Shown here piece by piece: positions 24,598 through 32,731 of a DNA stretch of 43,797 bases; within the stretch, counting starts at the first letter, position 1, and each line of letters starts with the position of its first letter. This DNA comes from Polyangium jinanense (GTDB lineage Bacteria; Myxococcota; Polyangia; Polyangiales; Polyangiaceae): the NCBI RefSeq assembly GCF_028435365.1, contig NZ_JAGTJJ010000080.1, positions 1 through 43,797 on the forward strand. Direction: 5' to 3'. Both the position numbers and the translations under genes were made by a program. The notes under the pieces are model-generated. The model was not told the DNA's origin, did no database searches, and saw nothing but the letters and a program-made list of their open reading frames with translations.

Positions 24598-25215
24598 GGC
24601 TTCCCTCCTCACGGGCCGCCCGTGCTGGATCCATGGTGCAGGCCGGTAGCCCGTCAACCGCGCGCGCGATCTTCTTCCGCGTCGCGCCCGGAAAGGCTCG
24701 CCGCGCGCGCGCGCGCCCGCGCCGCGCCCTGGAACGATCGGGTGTCGGCTGTGCTCGCGAAGGCCTCGAACAGCTCGCCGTCTTCCCCGAACCTTCTTCC
24801 CCGTCGCGCCCGGAAAAGTTGGCTACGCCGCCGTTGGGCTCCAAGCCTCCTCGATAGATCACCACCGCCAGGTTTCTTTCGGCGCGTTCGTCGAACAGCT
24901 CCCTGTCTTCCCTGGCGCGCGTCCTTGCGTTCGAGCGGGTACGCACGTAGCGCGACCGCGCGCCGGGCTGCGACGTCAGCCCAGGCCTCCACGCGCGGGA
25001 TCGGCCATGGCGAGGAGCTCGCGCTCGTGTGGGTTCTTCGCACATCACTTATCGAGCACAAGACGTTGGGTTCATCTTAGTGTGCACGCCGTCACTGACA
25101 CCGCCGTACCTTGGCGCAGATGGACCGACATGAAGGATGAGGCATTAGGCCCGCTGGGATGAAAACCGACGGTTGAGTTTCCCCGAGCAATCGGGGGTGT
25201 AGATGCTTTTGTACA
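24598..25215. other. Spacer between crystallin genes 1 and 2
   Basis: This 618-bp gap has no supported gene. It contains low-complexity GC-rich sequence with stop-free shadow frames at 24660-24960 and the second copy of the array repeat block (24967-25205). The upstream (5') region of crystallin gene 1 is therefore itself part of the duplicated unit. Confidence 0.6.
25049..25141. repeat. Crystallin-array spacer repeat, copy 2
   Basis: Second copy of the 93-bp repeat. It is extended on both sides by sequence shared with copy 3, including CATGGCGAGGAGCTCGCGCT upstream and GAGCAATCGGGGG- or TAGCAATCGGGGG-type sequence downstream. Confidence 0.8.
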
Positions 25216-25605
25216 TCAAGGTCCGCTCGGGAATTTTGCAACCTTTTTTGACGAGGGCCATCCGCGCGCGCCGGGCGCGTCAGAGCACATGCAATGATAC
25301 GAGGAGATGCTGTTGTTCCACCTCTCCCTCATGAAGGGGTAGTGTCCTTCGCGCAAGGTAGTCGACGACCCTCCAAAGTTCGTGTCATGCCACACGGTGA
25401 GCGTGCACCCCCGCTCCACCTTCCAGGACGACACCCGATCGTTCCATTGGCTGCCGATGTCCGGGACCTTGGGGCCCGACTGGACTTCGAGGACCTCGCC
25501 TCTGAAAGTTTCGTCGTCATACAGGTACGCGCACGTCCGTGCCTGCGCCTGCGCGGCGAGGCCGAGCGCGCCCCACGCGACGAGCCCCATCCATACTGTT
25601 TTCAT
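25216..25605 (-). CDS. Secreted beta-gamma-crystallin family protein, array member 2 (129 aa)
   Basis: The ATG at 25605 begins MKTVWMGLVAWGALGLAAQAQA, nearly the same signal peptide as member 1. Greek-key 1 has GSQWNDRVSSW; Greek-key 2 has NFGGSSTT and WNNSISSYHC, so both keep a calcium-type motif. The C-terminus is extended (PSSKKVAKFPSGP) compared with the others, and sequence divergence is the largest in the set. It is expected to be exported. Confidence 0.85.
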   Translation of the reverse strand: MKTVWMGLVAWGALGLAAQAQARTCAYLYDDETFRGEVLEVQSGPKVPDIGSQWNDRVSSWKVERGCTLTVWHDTNFGGSSTTLREGHYPFMRERWNNSISSYHCMCSDAPGARGWPSSKKVAKFPSGP

Positions 25606-25688
25606 GGCTTCCCTCCTCACGGGACCTGCGGTCGTCAAAGAAGCGCCTGCCGCCCATGCTGGATCCATGGCGCAGGGCCGGTAGCCCG

Positions 25689-26027
25689 TCAATCGCGCGC
25701 GCGTCCTGGCGAGCATATGCAATAATACGAGGAGATGCGATTTTTCCAAGGTCCGAGGTCGGGGATCTCCGGCGCCCCCAGTCTATTGTCCTCCCCTAAA
25801 TAGCTCACGGCGTCGAATACGTAGAGCTCGCACTTCTCCGCCACCTTCACGGACGACACCCGATTGTTCCAGCTGCCCATGGCCGGAACCTGGTCACCGT
25901 CCTGGACTTCCAGGACCTCGCCTCCGAAATTGACGCCCTGAAACATGTACGCGCACGTCTGTGCCTGCGCCTGCGCGGCGAAACCGAGCGCGCTGCACGC
26001 GACGAGCCCCATCCATCCTGCTTTCAT
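25689..26027 (-). CDS. Secreted beta-gamma-crystallin family protein, array member 3 (112 aa)
   Basis: The ATG at 26027 begins MKAGWMGLVACSALGFAAQAQAQ. Greek-key 1 has GVNFGGEVLEV and WNNRVSSV; Greek-key 2 has PDLGPWKNRISSYYCIC. It is closest to members 1 and 4. The upstream DNA (26028-26120) matches that of member 2, including CGCCTGCCGCCC and the GGCGCAGGGCCGGTAGCC block, so gene and leader were duplicated together. Confidence 0.87.
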   Translation of the reverse strand: MKAGWMGLVACSALGFAAQAQAQTCAYMFQGVNFGGEVLEVQDGDQVPAMGSWNNRVSSVKVAEKCELYVFDAVSYLGEDNRLGAPEIPDLGPWKNRISSYYCICSPGRARD

Positions 26028-26279
26028 GGCTTCCCTCCTCACGGGACCTGCGGGCGTCAAAGAAGCGCCTGCCGCCCGTGCTGGATCCATGGCGCAGGGC
26101 CGGTAGCCGGTCAATCGCGCGCGCGTCCGTCCTCCGGAGGGGGGCCCTCGGGGCGGACTGTTCTTCGAGGCCGCGCACATACGGCTCCCATTCACGGGCT
26201 GCGACGTCAGCCCACGTTTCCACGCGCGGGTTCGGCCATGGCGAGGAGCTCGCGCTCGTGTGGGTTCTTCGCACATCAC

Positions 26280-26373
26280 TTATCGATCACCAGATGTTGG
26301 GGGGCACCTTAGTGTGCGCGCCAGCGCGGACACCGCCGTACCTTGGCGCAGATGGATCGACATGAAGGATGAG
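26280..26373. repeat. Crystallin-array spacer repeat, copy 3
   Basis: Third copy of the 93-bp repeat, within the 454-bp gap between array members 3 and 4 (26028-26481). The gap otherwise holds no supported gene. Confidence 0.8.
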
Positions 26374-26481
26374 GCATTGGGCCCGCTCGCGGGGATGAAA
26401 ACCTACAGTTGAGTTTCCCTTAGCAATCGGGGGTGTAGCTGCCGATAAGGCGGATCACATGTTCGGCTGTGATCCTGAAAG

Positions 26482-26808
26482 CTAGGTGCACACGCACCCA
26501 TACGAGGAGATGCGGTTCTTCCACGCTTCGAGGTCGGAGACCTCCGATACCAGGGCCTTGTATTCCCCTTCAAAGCTCACGTCCTCGTATACATAGAGCA
26601 CGCACCCCTCCCCCACCACCTTCACGGACGACACCCGATCGTTCCAGTGGCCCATGTCCCAGTTCTGGGCGTTGTACCGGACTTCCAGGACCTCGCCTCC
26701 GAAATTGACGTCCTGAAACATGTACGCGCACGTCCGTTCCTGCGCCTGCGCCTGCGCGGCGAGGCCGAGCGCGCTGCACGCGACGAGCCCCATCCATACC
26801 TTTTTCAT
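26482..26808 (-). CDS. Secreted beta-gamma-crystallin family protein, array member 4 (108 aa)
   Basis: The ATG at 26808 begins MKKVWMGLVACSALGLAAQAQAQ. Greek-key 1 has DVNFGGEVLEV and HWNDRVSSV; Greek-key 2 has DVSFEGEY and WKNRISSYGCVC. It is the first gene of the leftward array. Spacing to member 3 is 454 bp, so each gene may have its own promoter in the repeated leader. Confidence 0.87.
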   Translation of the reverse strand: MKKVWMGLVACSALGLAAQAQAQERTCAYMFQDVNFGGEVLEVRYNAQNWDMGHWNDRVSSVKVVGEGCVLYVYEDVSFEGEYKALVSEVSDLEAWKNRISSYGCVCT

Positions 26809-26944
26809 GGCTTTCCTCCTCACGGGACCTGCGGGCGCCAGCCGCCCATGCTGGATCCATGGTGCAGGCCGGTTGCCCGTCAATCGCGCGGGCATGTCCC
26901 GAATGCAGTGGAGGATTGAAGTACGATCGGTCGGCGACTACTAT

Positions 26945-27050
26945 CTGGATCAGAGGAGAGCGGTTCTTCCACTCCCCGAGGTCGGGGACGTCCGCCCCCA
27001 GGACAGTGTGCTCCCCGTCAAAGTTCACGTTCTCGGCCATCTCCACCATC
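26945..27050 (-). pseudogene. Beta-gamma-crystallin remnant (right edge of array)
   Basis: Read leftward it encodes AENVNFDGEHTVLGADVPDLGEWKNR, the second Greek-key of the family, then runs into unrelated sequence. The 22-bp repeat at 26932-26953 joins it, matching 24235-24256 at the left edge. It is probably the product of unequal recombination that also made the array. The remaining ~240 bp up to 27247 show no gene. Confidence 0.75.
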
Positions 27051-27247
27051 GCCATCGGCGTGCGCAGCGCCCGCGCCGCGCCCTGGCGCACGTCCTTGCG
27101 CTCAGTTCTTCGCAAATCACTTATCGGTAGTGAGAACATCGGTCAAGAACACCACGTACGCACACATCCGGGACGCTAACCGCCCAAGCTTCGCCGCCGC
27201 CTTCTCCCAGACGTTCGACGGGTGGATTGCGGGGCGGTGAGGGCCCG

Positions 27248-27361
27248 TCACCCCCCGCAGCCGTCGGGCATGTACGATATCATCCACTTGCCGTCGGGGC
27301 CGCACGTCGCCGTCACGTCTAACCCGCCGCAGTCGGGGATCGCTTGACACGCGTGTCCCAT
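27248..27361 (-). CDS. Very small Cys-rich ORF (37 aa), possible gene fragment
   Basis: The frame from ATG 27361 to TGA 27248-27250 encodes a short product with five Cys and the pattern IPDCGG, TATCGPDGKW, PDGCGG. That is the style of C-terminal Cys modules of myxobacterial secreted proteins. There is no signal peptide, and an upstream stop closes the frame, so I favour a 3' fragment of a lost gene. A genuine microprotein is possible. Confidence 0.35.
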   Translation of the reverse strand: MGHACQAIPDCGGLDVTATCGPDGKWMISYMPDGCGG

Positions 27362-27404
27362 TTCCTGATTGTTGGGGCCTCACCCTTTTCTTCAGGGAGG
27401 TCCC

Positions 27405-28076
27405 ATGGCGAAGCTTTCTTCTTATTGCATTGCGGCAGGCGCCCTTCTCCTCCTCGCCCCGAGCGCGGCGCTCGCGCAGGCCGACCAGGCGGCGCCGCCC
27501 GCGCCCGAGGGGCAGCCTGCTGCGCCTGCGGCGGCCGCGCCGGCCGCGGCGGCGCCAGCGAAGGCCGAGTCCAAGGAAGAAGAAAACACCAAGGACAAAC
27601 CTGCGCCGAACTCGGTCTTCGCGGAGGGCCTCGGGGCGGGGCTCTGGTACTCGATCAATTACGAACGCCGCGTCATCGACGACCTCGGCGTGCGCGTCGG
27701 GATCAGCTACATCTCGGTCGGGGCGACGGTCTCGACGGGCAGCGCCTCGTCGAGCGCGAGCGCGAGCCTTTTGACCTTCCCCATCACGGGGAGCTACCTC
27801 GGCGTTCGCAGCGGCAAACACGCGCTCGAGGTCGGCGGCGGCGTCTCGGTCACGTATGCATCCGCGGCGGCGTGGGCGAGCGCCTCGGGCCCGGGCATCG
27901 GCGCGTATGGCAACGTGATGGTCGGGTATCGCTTGCACCCCGTGGACGGCGCTGGTTTTCAGTTCCGCGTCGGCGCGATGGCGCTCATGGGCCCGGGGTT
28001 CAACGTCTTCGGCGACGACCCCAGGTCCTTCGGCGTCCTGCCGTTCGGATACATCAGCTTCGGCGCGGGTTTCTAG
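27405..28076 (+). CDS. Outer-membrane beta-barrel-like protein (223 aa)
   Basis: The ATG at 27405 follows GGGAGG and gives a clear signal peptide (LLLLAPSAALAQA). An Ala/Pro-rich linker (about 24-60) leads to a domain of alternating hydrophobic strands (SVFAEGLGAGLWYSINYERR, GVRVGISYISVGATVSTG), ending in a terminal Phe (YISFGAGF), as in outer-membrane barrels. It is the only plus-strand gene in this part of the accessory region. Function is unknown. Confidence 0.8.
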   Translation: MAKLSSYCIAAGALLLLAPSAALAQADQAAPPAPEGQPAAPAAAAPAAAAPAKAESKEEENTKDKPAPNSVFAEGLGAGLWYSINYERRVIDDLGVRVGISYISVGATVSTGSASSSASASLLTFPITGSYLGVRSGKHALEVGGGVSVTYASAAAWASASGPGIGAYGNVMVGYRLHPVDGAGFQFRVGAMALMGPGFNVFGDDPRSFGVLPFGYISFGAGF

Positions 28077-28444
28077 GCCGAACCCCGCGGCAAGAGCAGC
28101 GGATTGAAGGGCGTTTCCCCCATCCTCACGTGCGCCGCGTAATCGTAGGCGTCGTCCGTCGCGGCGATGTGTTGCGCGGCCGCGTAGCCCGGGGAGCCAG
28201 CCCGCGCCGCGGCGGCGAGCAAGGACCGCAGCGTAGACTGGCCCTTTGCGCGAGTTCGGCGTCGCCGTGCCCTGGCGTTCGTGCTCATCGTATGCCGCCC
28301 CCTATCGTCGGCCTGCGCGGATGAGCGCGACGTCCGTGCTCATGGTGGGATGGTACTTCGACCACGGCGCGTCCGTGATCATATTCGACGCCGACGAGGC
28401 ATTTCTTGCCGATACCGGCGTGAACGGCGAGGGGCTTTCGGGGA
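28077..28444. other. Intergenic region with only weak short ORFs
   Basis: A 71-aa minus-strand frame (28073-28288; Arg/Ala-rich with DDAYDYAAHVRMGE) and a 54-aa plus-strand frame from 28321 (SVLMVGWYFDHGASVIIFDADEAF) are possible small genes or debris, but neither has a good ribosome-binding site and the second runs into the next gene. I see no other structure. Confidence 0.4.
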
Positions 28445-31159
28445 TCAGGCGCGGCGTCGAATACGGCGGCCGCGCGTCACGATGAAGCCGAGGCCGAGGA
28501 GCAAGAGCGCCCCGCGGTTGTGATGGCCGGGCTGGTCACCCGGCACGCTGCAATCACAGCCACCCTCCTCGGAAGTCGAGCCGCCGCCGGTACCGGAGCT
28601 GCTGCTGCTGCCGGCGCCGCCGCTTCCACCGCTGCCGCTGCCACCGCCACCGCTTCCGCCGCCGCCACCGCTTCCGCCGCCGCCACCGCTGCCGGCGCCG
28701 CCGCTGCCGCCACCGCCACCGCTTCCGCCGCCGCTTCCGCCGCTGCCGCCGCTACCACCGCTGCCGCCGCTACCACCGCTGCCGCCGCTGCCACCGCCGC
28801 TTCCGCCGCCGCCGCCACCGCTTCCGCCGCTGCCGCCGCTGCCGCCGCTACCGCTCATGCACACGCCGCCGGTGCAAGTGCCGGCGCTGCATACCGTGCC
28901 ATCCGGCGCGCTGGTATCGACGGGACAATCGTTCGCGGCGCCGTCGCAGCTCTCGGATATGTCGCATTCGCCGGATGCGACACGGCATTCCGTGCCCATC
29001 GCGACCTTCACGTCTGCGGGACAGTCGTTCGTGGCACCGTCGCAGCTCTCGGCGACGTCACACGCACCCGCGCTCGCGCGGCACTCCGTACCCGCCGCGC
29101 GAGGCGCGCAGGTTCCATCGGCAGCCGCGCCCGCCGCCATGCTGCACGCCTGGCAATCGTTCACCGCGCCCCCGCCGCACGCCTCATTGCAGCAGACGCC
29201 ATCCACGCAGAATCCGCTCACGCAATCCAGGGCGACCGTGCAGGCGCCGCCTTGGGGTGTCGGGCTCTGGAACACGTACGCCGCTCCGGCGTCGAGCCCC
29301 TTGTCGTCGTCGGTGCTCGCTCCGGCGATCACCGTACTTCCCGAAATGGCCACCTCGCGGCCCAGAAAATCGCCCGGCTGGCCGTCGCTCGCCTGGAATT
29401 TCGTTTGCTCGGTCCACGTCGCGCCGCTCCGCGCGAAGAGATATGCTGCCCCGCAATTCGTACACTGCGCGTCCGCGAGTCTCGCGCCGAGGACTGCGTG
29501 GTTGCCCGAGATCCCGACCGCGACGCCGACCTCTTCGTTTTCTTTCCCGTCGCTCGCCACGAGCTTCGCCTGCTGGGTCCAGACCGCTCCGCTCCGCGCA
29601 AAGACGTACGCCGAGCCGGAGTAGAGCCCCAGGGGATCATCATTGGGCGCGCCGAGGAGCGCCGTGTCCGTCGATATCGCCACCGAAAAACCGAGCCAGT
29701 CGTCCGCGGCCCCGTCGCTCGCGACGAGCTTCGCCTGCTGGGTCCACGTCGCGCCGGCCCGCACGAAGACATAAGCCGCGCCCGCGTCCTCGCCCTTGTC
29801 GTCATCCTTGAAGGCCCCGACGAGCGCCGTGTCCCCGGAGAGCCCGACCGAATAACCAAAGTAGTGGTTGGCCTCGCCGTCACCAGGTACGAGCTTCGCC
29901 TGCTGGGTCCACGCGCCGTTCTCCGCGAAGACATAGGCCGAGCCCGAGAACTGGCCATTCGGCGTGTCCTCGGCTGCTCCGATGAGCGCAAAGGTTCCGT
30001 CGATCGCGACCGACCTGCCGAACCGATCGCCCGTCGTCCCGTCATTCGCCAGAAGCTTCGCCTGCTGGGTCCAGACGCCGCCGCTCCTCACGAAGACATA
30101 GGCCGAGCCGCCACTCGGCTTGTCGTTGGGCGCCCCGACGAGCGCCCGATCCCCCGAAAGCGAGACAGCCGAACCGAACTGGTCGTAGGCCGCGCCGTCG
30201 TCCGCCACGAGCTTCGCCTGCTGCATCCAGACGCCGCCGTTCCGCACATAGACATAGACGGAGCCCGCCGATTCGCCCTTGTCGTCGTTGAAAGGCGAGC
30301 CGACGAGCGCCGTGTCCCCCGAGATGCTCACCGAGGTGCCGAACAGGTCGCCCGCCCCGCCGTCACCCGGCACGAGCTTCGCCTGCTGCTGCGTGATCAG
30401 CGGATCGATCTCCACGGGGTACACGGCCCCCGCGTCGTCCACGTGAATGGCGAGCCGCCCCTCCGTGAGCGAAAGCCAGGCCGAAAGCTCCCTACCCGTC
30501 GCGTCCTTCACGTAGAGATCCGAATATGCGAGCGCTCGGGCGCCCCCGACGTGGGCGAGGTCGAGCCCCTGTCCGCGCCCATCGCCGTCCGCGTCCACGA
30601 GCGCGGCCCGCAGGTCGCCGCCAACATCGAGCGTCACGACCTTCGTCCCTGTACACGAAGGTGCCCGCGCGAGCGTGAACCCCTGCTCGAGCCCGAGCGG
30701 CCCATTCAGGTACCACTCCGCGAGGCCCTCACGCTCGTAACGAATGAGGTTCCCCTGCGCCTCGGGCGCAGCCGCGCCGAGCGCCTCCACTGCGGACTCG
30801 CATCCGAGCCCCGTCGCGCGCATCGAAAATGTGAAGCCGCCGTCGTGCGAGGTCACGGAAACCCCCGCCGCGTCGAGCGTCGTCGAAAATCTTTGCGCCT
30901 CGTTGTCAGCGCGAACGAGCCCGCGAGACGACGTCACCGCTGCATATCGAGGCGAGGCAGCGCGCTGCGTGGATGCGATGTACGCCGCGCGTAGCTCGCT
31001 CGATATCGTCGCAGATCCGCTTCGCGACGGCGGCTCGATGGAGCTCGCCGGAGGACCTTCGGGTGCTGGCTCGCCGCCGCAGGCCGCCGTGGCGGCGCCG
31101 ACGCCCAGGGCGAGGAGGGAGCAGCGCCACCGCGCGAAATGCATTCGCTCATCTTTCAT
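28445..31159 (-). CDS. FG-GAP repeat surface protein with lipobox and MYXO-CTERM tail (904 aa)
   Basis: The ATG at 31159 (alternative 31144) begins a signal with Cys27 (TAAC). Residues ~100-290 form a conserved myxobacterial N-terminal region (WYLNGPLGLEQGFTLA). Seven FG-GAP-type repeats follow, each starting like KLVPGDGGAGDLFGTSVSI and ending SGSAYVFVRSGGVWTQQ. A Cys-rich segment with DGVCCNEACGG and two ESCDGA units comes next, then ~110 residues of Gly/Ser linker, then GCDCSVPG, a hydrophobic helix (GALLLLGLGFIV) and RGRRIRRRA. That ending is a good MYXO-CTERM sorting signal. The protein should be exported and displayed on the surface. Carrying both a lipobox and a C-terminal sorting tail is unusual. 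Confidence 0.9.
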   Translation of the reverse strand: MKDERMHFARWRCSLLALGVGAATAACGGEPAPEGPPASSIEPPSRSGSATISSELRAAYIASTQRAASPRYAAVTSSRGLVRADNEAQRFSTTLDAAGVSVTSHDGGFTFSMRATGLGCESAVEALGAAAPEAQGNLIRYEREGLAEWYLNGPLGLEQGFTLARAPSCTGTKVVTLDVGGDLRAALVDADGDGRGQGLDLAHVGGARALAYSDLYVKDATGRELSAWLSLTEGRLAIHVDDAGAVYPVEIDPLITQQQAKLVPGDGGAGDLFGTSVSISGDTALVGSPFNDDKGESAGSVYVYVRNGGVWMQQAKLVADDGAAYDQFGSAVSLSGDRALVGAPNDKPSGGSAYVFVRSGGVWTQQAKLLANDGTTGDRFGRSVAIDGTFALIGAAEDTPNGQFSGSAYVFAENGAWTQQAKLVPGDGEANHYFGYSVGLSGDTALVGAFKDDDKGEDAGAAYVFVRAGATWTQQAKLVASDGAADDWLGFSVAISTDTALLGAPNDDPLGLYSGSAYVFARSGAVWTQQAKLVASDGKENEEVGVAVGISGNHAVLGARLADAQCTNCGAAYLFARSGATWTEQTKFQASDGQPGDFLGREVAISGSTVIAGASTDDDKGLDAGAAYVFQSPTPQGGACTVALDCVSGFCVDGVCCNEACGGGAVNDCQACSMAAGAAADGTCAPRAAGTECRASAGACDVAESCDGATNDCPADVKVAMGTECRVASGECDISESCDGAANDCPVDTSAPDGTVCSAGTCTGGVCMSGSGGSGGSGGSGGGGGGSGGGSGGSGGSGGSGGSGGSGGSGGGSGGGGGSGGAGSGGGGGSGGGGGSGGGGSGSGGSGGAGSSSSSGTGGGSTSEEGGCDCSVPGDQPGHHNRGALLLLGLGFIVTRGRRIRRRA

Positions 31160-31391
31160 TGCACTCTCGCTTCGTTCGTGTATCGACCGCGCACCCGACG
31201 TCCGAGGGCGAACGGTCCCGGGCAGGGAGGGTACCCGATCCCGGCGCACCCGTGCAGTCGTTTCTAGGTCCGGGGTGACGGAAGCGGAAGCAGAGGCGGC
31301 AAGCGGGAGACGAATGCAAACGCAAACGCGCGTGCGACGGGTTTTAGTAGGTCGGACCTGTCTCCGCGGCGAGCTTTTCGAGCGCCTTCTC

Positions 31392-31662
31392 TCATGTGGC
31401 TCCGCGCTCGTCGTCCTGCCAGCTCGTGGCCACGCTGTCGCCGCGGCTCACCTCCCCGATATGCGCCATGGCTTCGGCGTGCGCGGGGCTGCCGACGAAC
31501 TGGTATATCGCTTCTTCGTCCTTTCAGACGGTGAGCGTGCGGCCCCCCCATGATGGTCCGCGCCGTCCCTCGCCACACGCCCGCGAGCCGCGCGAGGCGC
31601 TCGTGCTCGCTGTCACGCTCGTAGGGCCCCATCCGCTCGGTTTCGAGGTTCACTTGTTCCAT
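31392..31662 (-). pseudogene. Frameshifted remnant of a small cytoplasmic protein gene
   Basis: From ATG 31662 the first part reads ERDSEHERLARLAGVWRGTART, then the frame is lost near 31545. A second frame continues KDEEAIYQFVGSPAHAEAM and AHIGEVSRGDSVATSWQDDE to a stop at 31392. Both halves look coding, so one gene has been broken by an indel. The start resembles DUF1579-type proteins, which I state with low certainty. Confidence 0.6.
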
Positions 31663-31769
31663 GCGACGCAGGATAAAGGAACGCGCCGTGGACATCCCAG
31701 CTCACCCGCGCTAGCCCGGCTTCCTCCGCGTCTGTCATGCCCGCTCCCCTCGCCCCGCTCTTCGGCTTC

Positions 31770-31990
31770 ACGCCCTCGAACAAGCGAGGCCGGCGCGAGC
31801 CCCTTCGGCGTCAGGATGTGCGAGGTAGGTGCGAGGAGCTGCGGGGAGCTCGTGAGCCCCGTGGTCTTGCGCGTGGCCGTCCAGTGAGCGTACGCGCGCT
31901 TTGTGTTCGGTGAGCGCGCGAGCGCCGCATGCTCGCACGCTGAAGGTCGCCAGCGAGGCCGGCGGGGCATCGCCGGCGCTGTTGGTAATC
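31770..31990 (-). pseudogene. Tyrosine recombinase remnant, N-terminal part (copy 4)
   Basis: Read leftward, frames here contain PAGLAGD (about 31935-31960), HAALARSPNTKRAYAHWTA and, after frame changes, LPAAPRTYLAH and AEG with ASL. These match residues ~13-82 of the intact recombinase (SPNTRRAYARAWERW, LPAAPLVVAAYLAHLDAEGLSPASL). The catalytic domain is absent and several indels are present. Confidence 0.8.
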
Positions 31991-32054
31991 CCACGCAAGC
32001 GCGCGAGGTTCAGGCGGATCCCGTGCCTTCCAAGGCGCTGTAGAACGCCTCCAA

Positions 32055-32480
32055 TCATCGCTCCACTCCAATCGCCTTGAATGCCGCCTCCGCGCCGCCG
32101 TCGAGTGGCACCGCGAGCAGCCGCGCAAGGGCCAGAATCGCCGCCGGCCGCGTGTCCGCCCAGTGGCTCGGCTCGATGCATGGGGCCGCCGAGCCATGCG
32201 AGGCGTCCTGGCAAAACGGCTCGGCACCGCGTCCCCGAAGCGCCCGCGCGAAGAGCTCCGCGCGCTGGACTGGGTCGAGCAAGGCCGCGACCGCGTCGTA
32301 CCGCGTCGCATCCCGGGCCTGCCGTGGCCGCTTCTGTAACTCCACGCGCCCGACCATCTTTCGCCAGTAGTAGTGATACGGCTGCTGCGCGTACCTGAGC
32401 GCCCACGCGAGCGGGGCGCACGCCTCGCAGGAGCCGCAGACGGGCGCGCAGGCGATCACCGGCGCCTCGTCAACAGCCAC
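32055..32480 (-). CDS. Hypothetical protein upstream of recombinase remnant 4 (141 aa)
   Basis: An uninterrupted frame with plausible coding character: CGSCEACAPLAWALRYAQQPYHYYWRK-type N-terminus with two Cys pairs, then helical sequence (AVAALLDPVQRAELFARAL). No family is recognised. It occupies the position that accessory genes take in the intact recombinase operon, between palindrome copy 6 and the recombinase, but it is not similar to them. It could be a decaying gene. Confidence 0.45.
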   Translation of the reverse strand: MAVDEAPVIACAPVCGSCEACAPLAWALRYAQQPYHYYWRKMVGRVELQKRPRQARDATRYDAVAALLDPVQRAELFARALRGRGAEPFCQDASHGSAAPCIEPSHWADTRPAAILALARLLAVPLDGGAEAAFKAIGVER

Positions 32481-32677
32481 CGCGTGGCTGCCACCAACCC
32501 CTCATCATGAGCGCTAATGCGCTTCGCGCTTTTCTGGCCCACAACACCCGACCGCCGACAGGGAGGAGCCTCGGCGAGCTGATGACGTTGGTCCTCGCCC
32601 GCCCACACCCCGTTCGCGATGTCTGAGAACGCGTTGCTGCTGCCACTGCCGAGGCGGCGACTGGCGGGATCGCGGAA

Positions 32678-32692
32678 TTTTGTTGAACGAAA
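32678..32692. repeat. Palindrome copy 6 (TTTTGTTGAACGAAA)
   Basis: One mismatch to the consensus. It lies in the 251-bp gap between the 141-aa ORF and the lipoprotein operon, at a sharp change from GC-rich DNA (left) to AT-richer DNA (right). This matches a module boundary. Confidence 0.6.
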
Positions 32693-32731
32693 CCCGGCTC
32701 AACGGTCACTTGTCCAGGCCTGCCCCCAACC

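Noticed and set aside
28590..28850. Dense CCGCCG/CCACCG repeats, possible microsatellite
   Set aside because: They encode the Gly/Ser linker of the 904-aa protein in frame; no independent repeat element is needed.
28520..30994. 824-aa plus-strand open frame, Ala/Thr-rich start
   Set aside because: Shadow of the 904-aa FG-GAP/MYXO-CTERM gene on the minus strand; the Ala/Thr start is the Gly/Ser linker read backwards.
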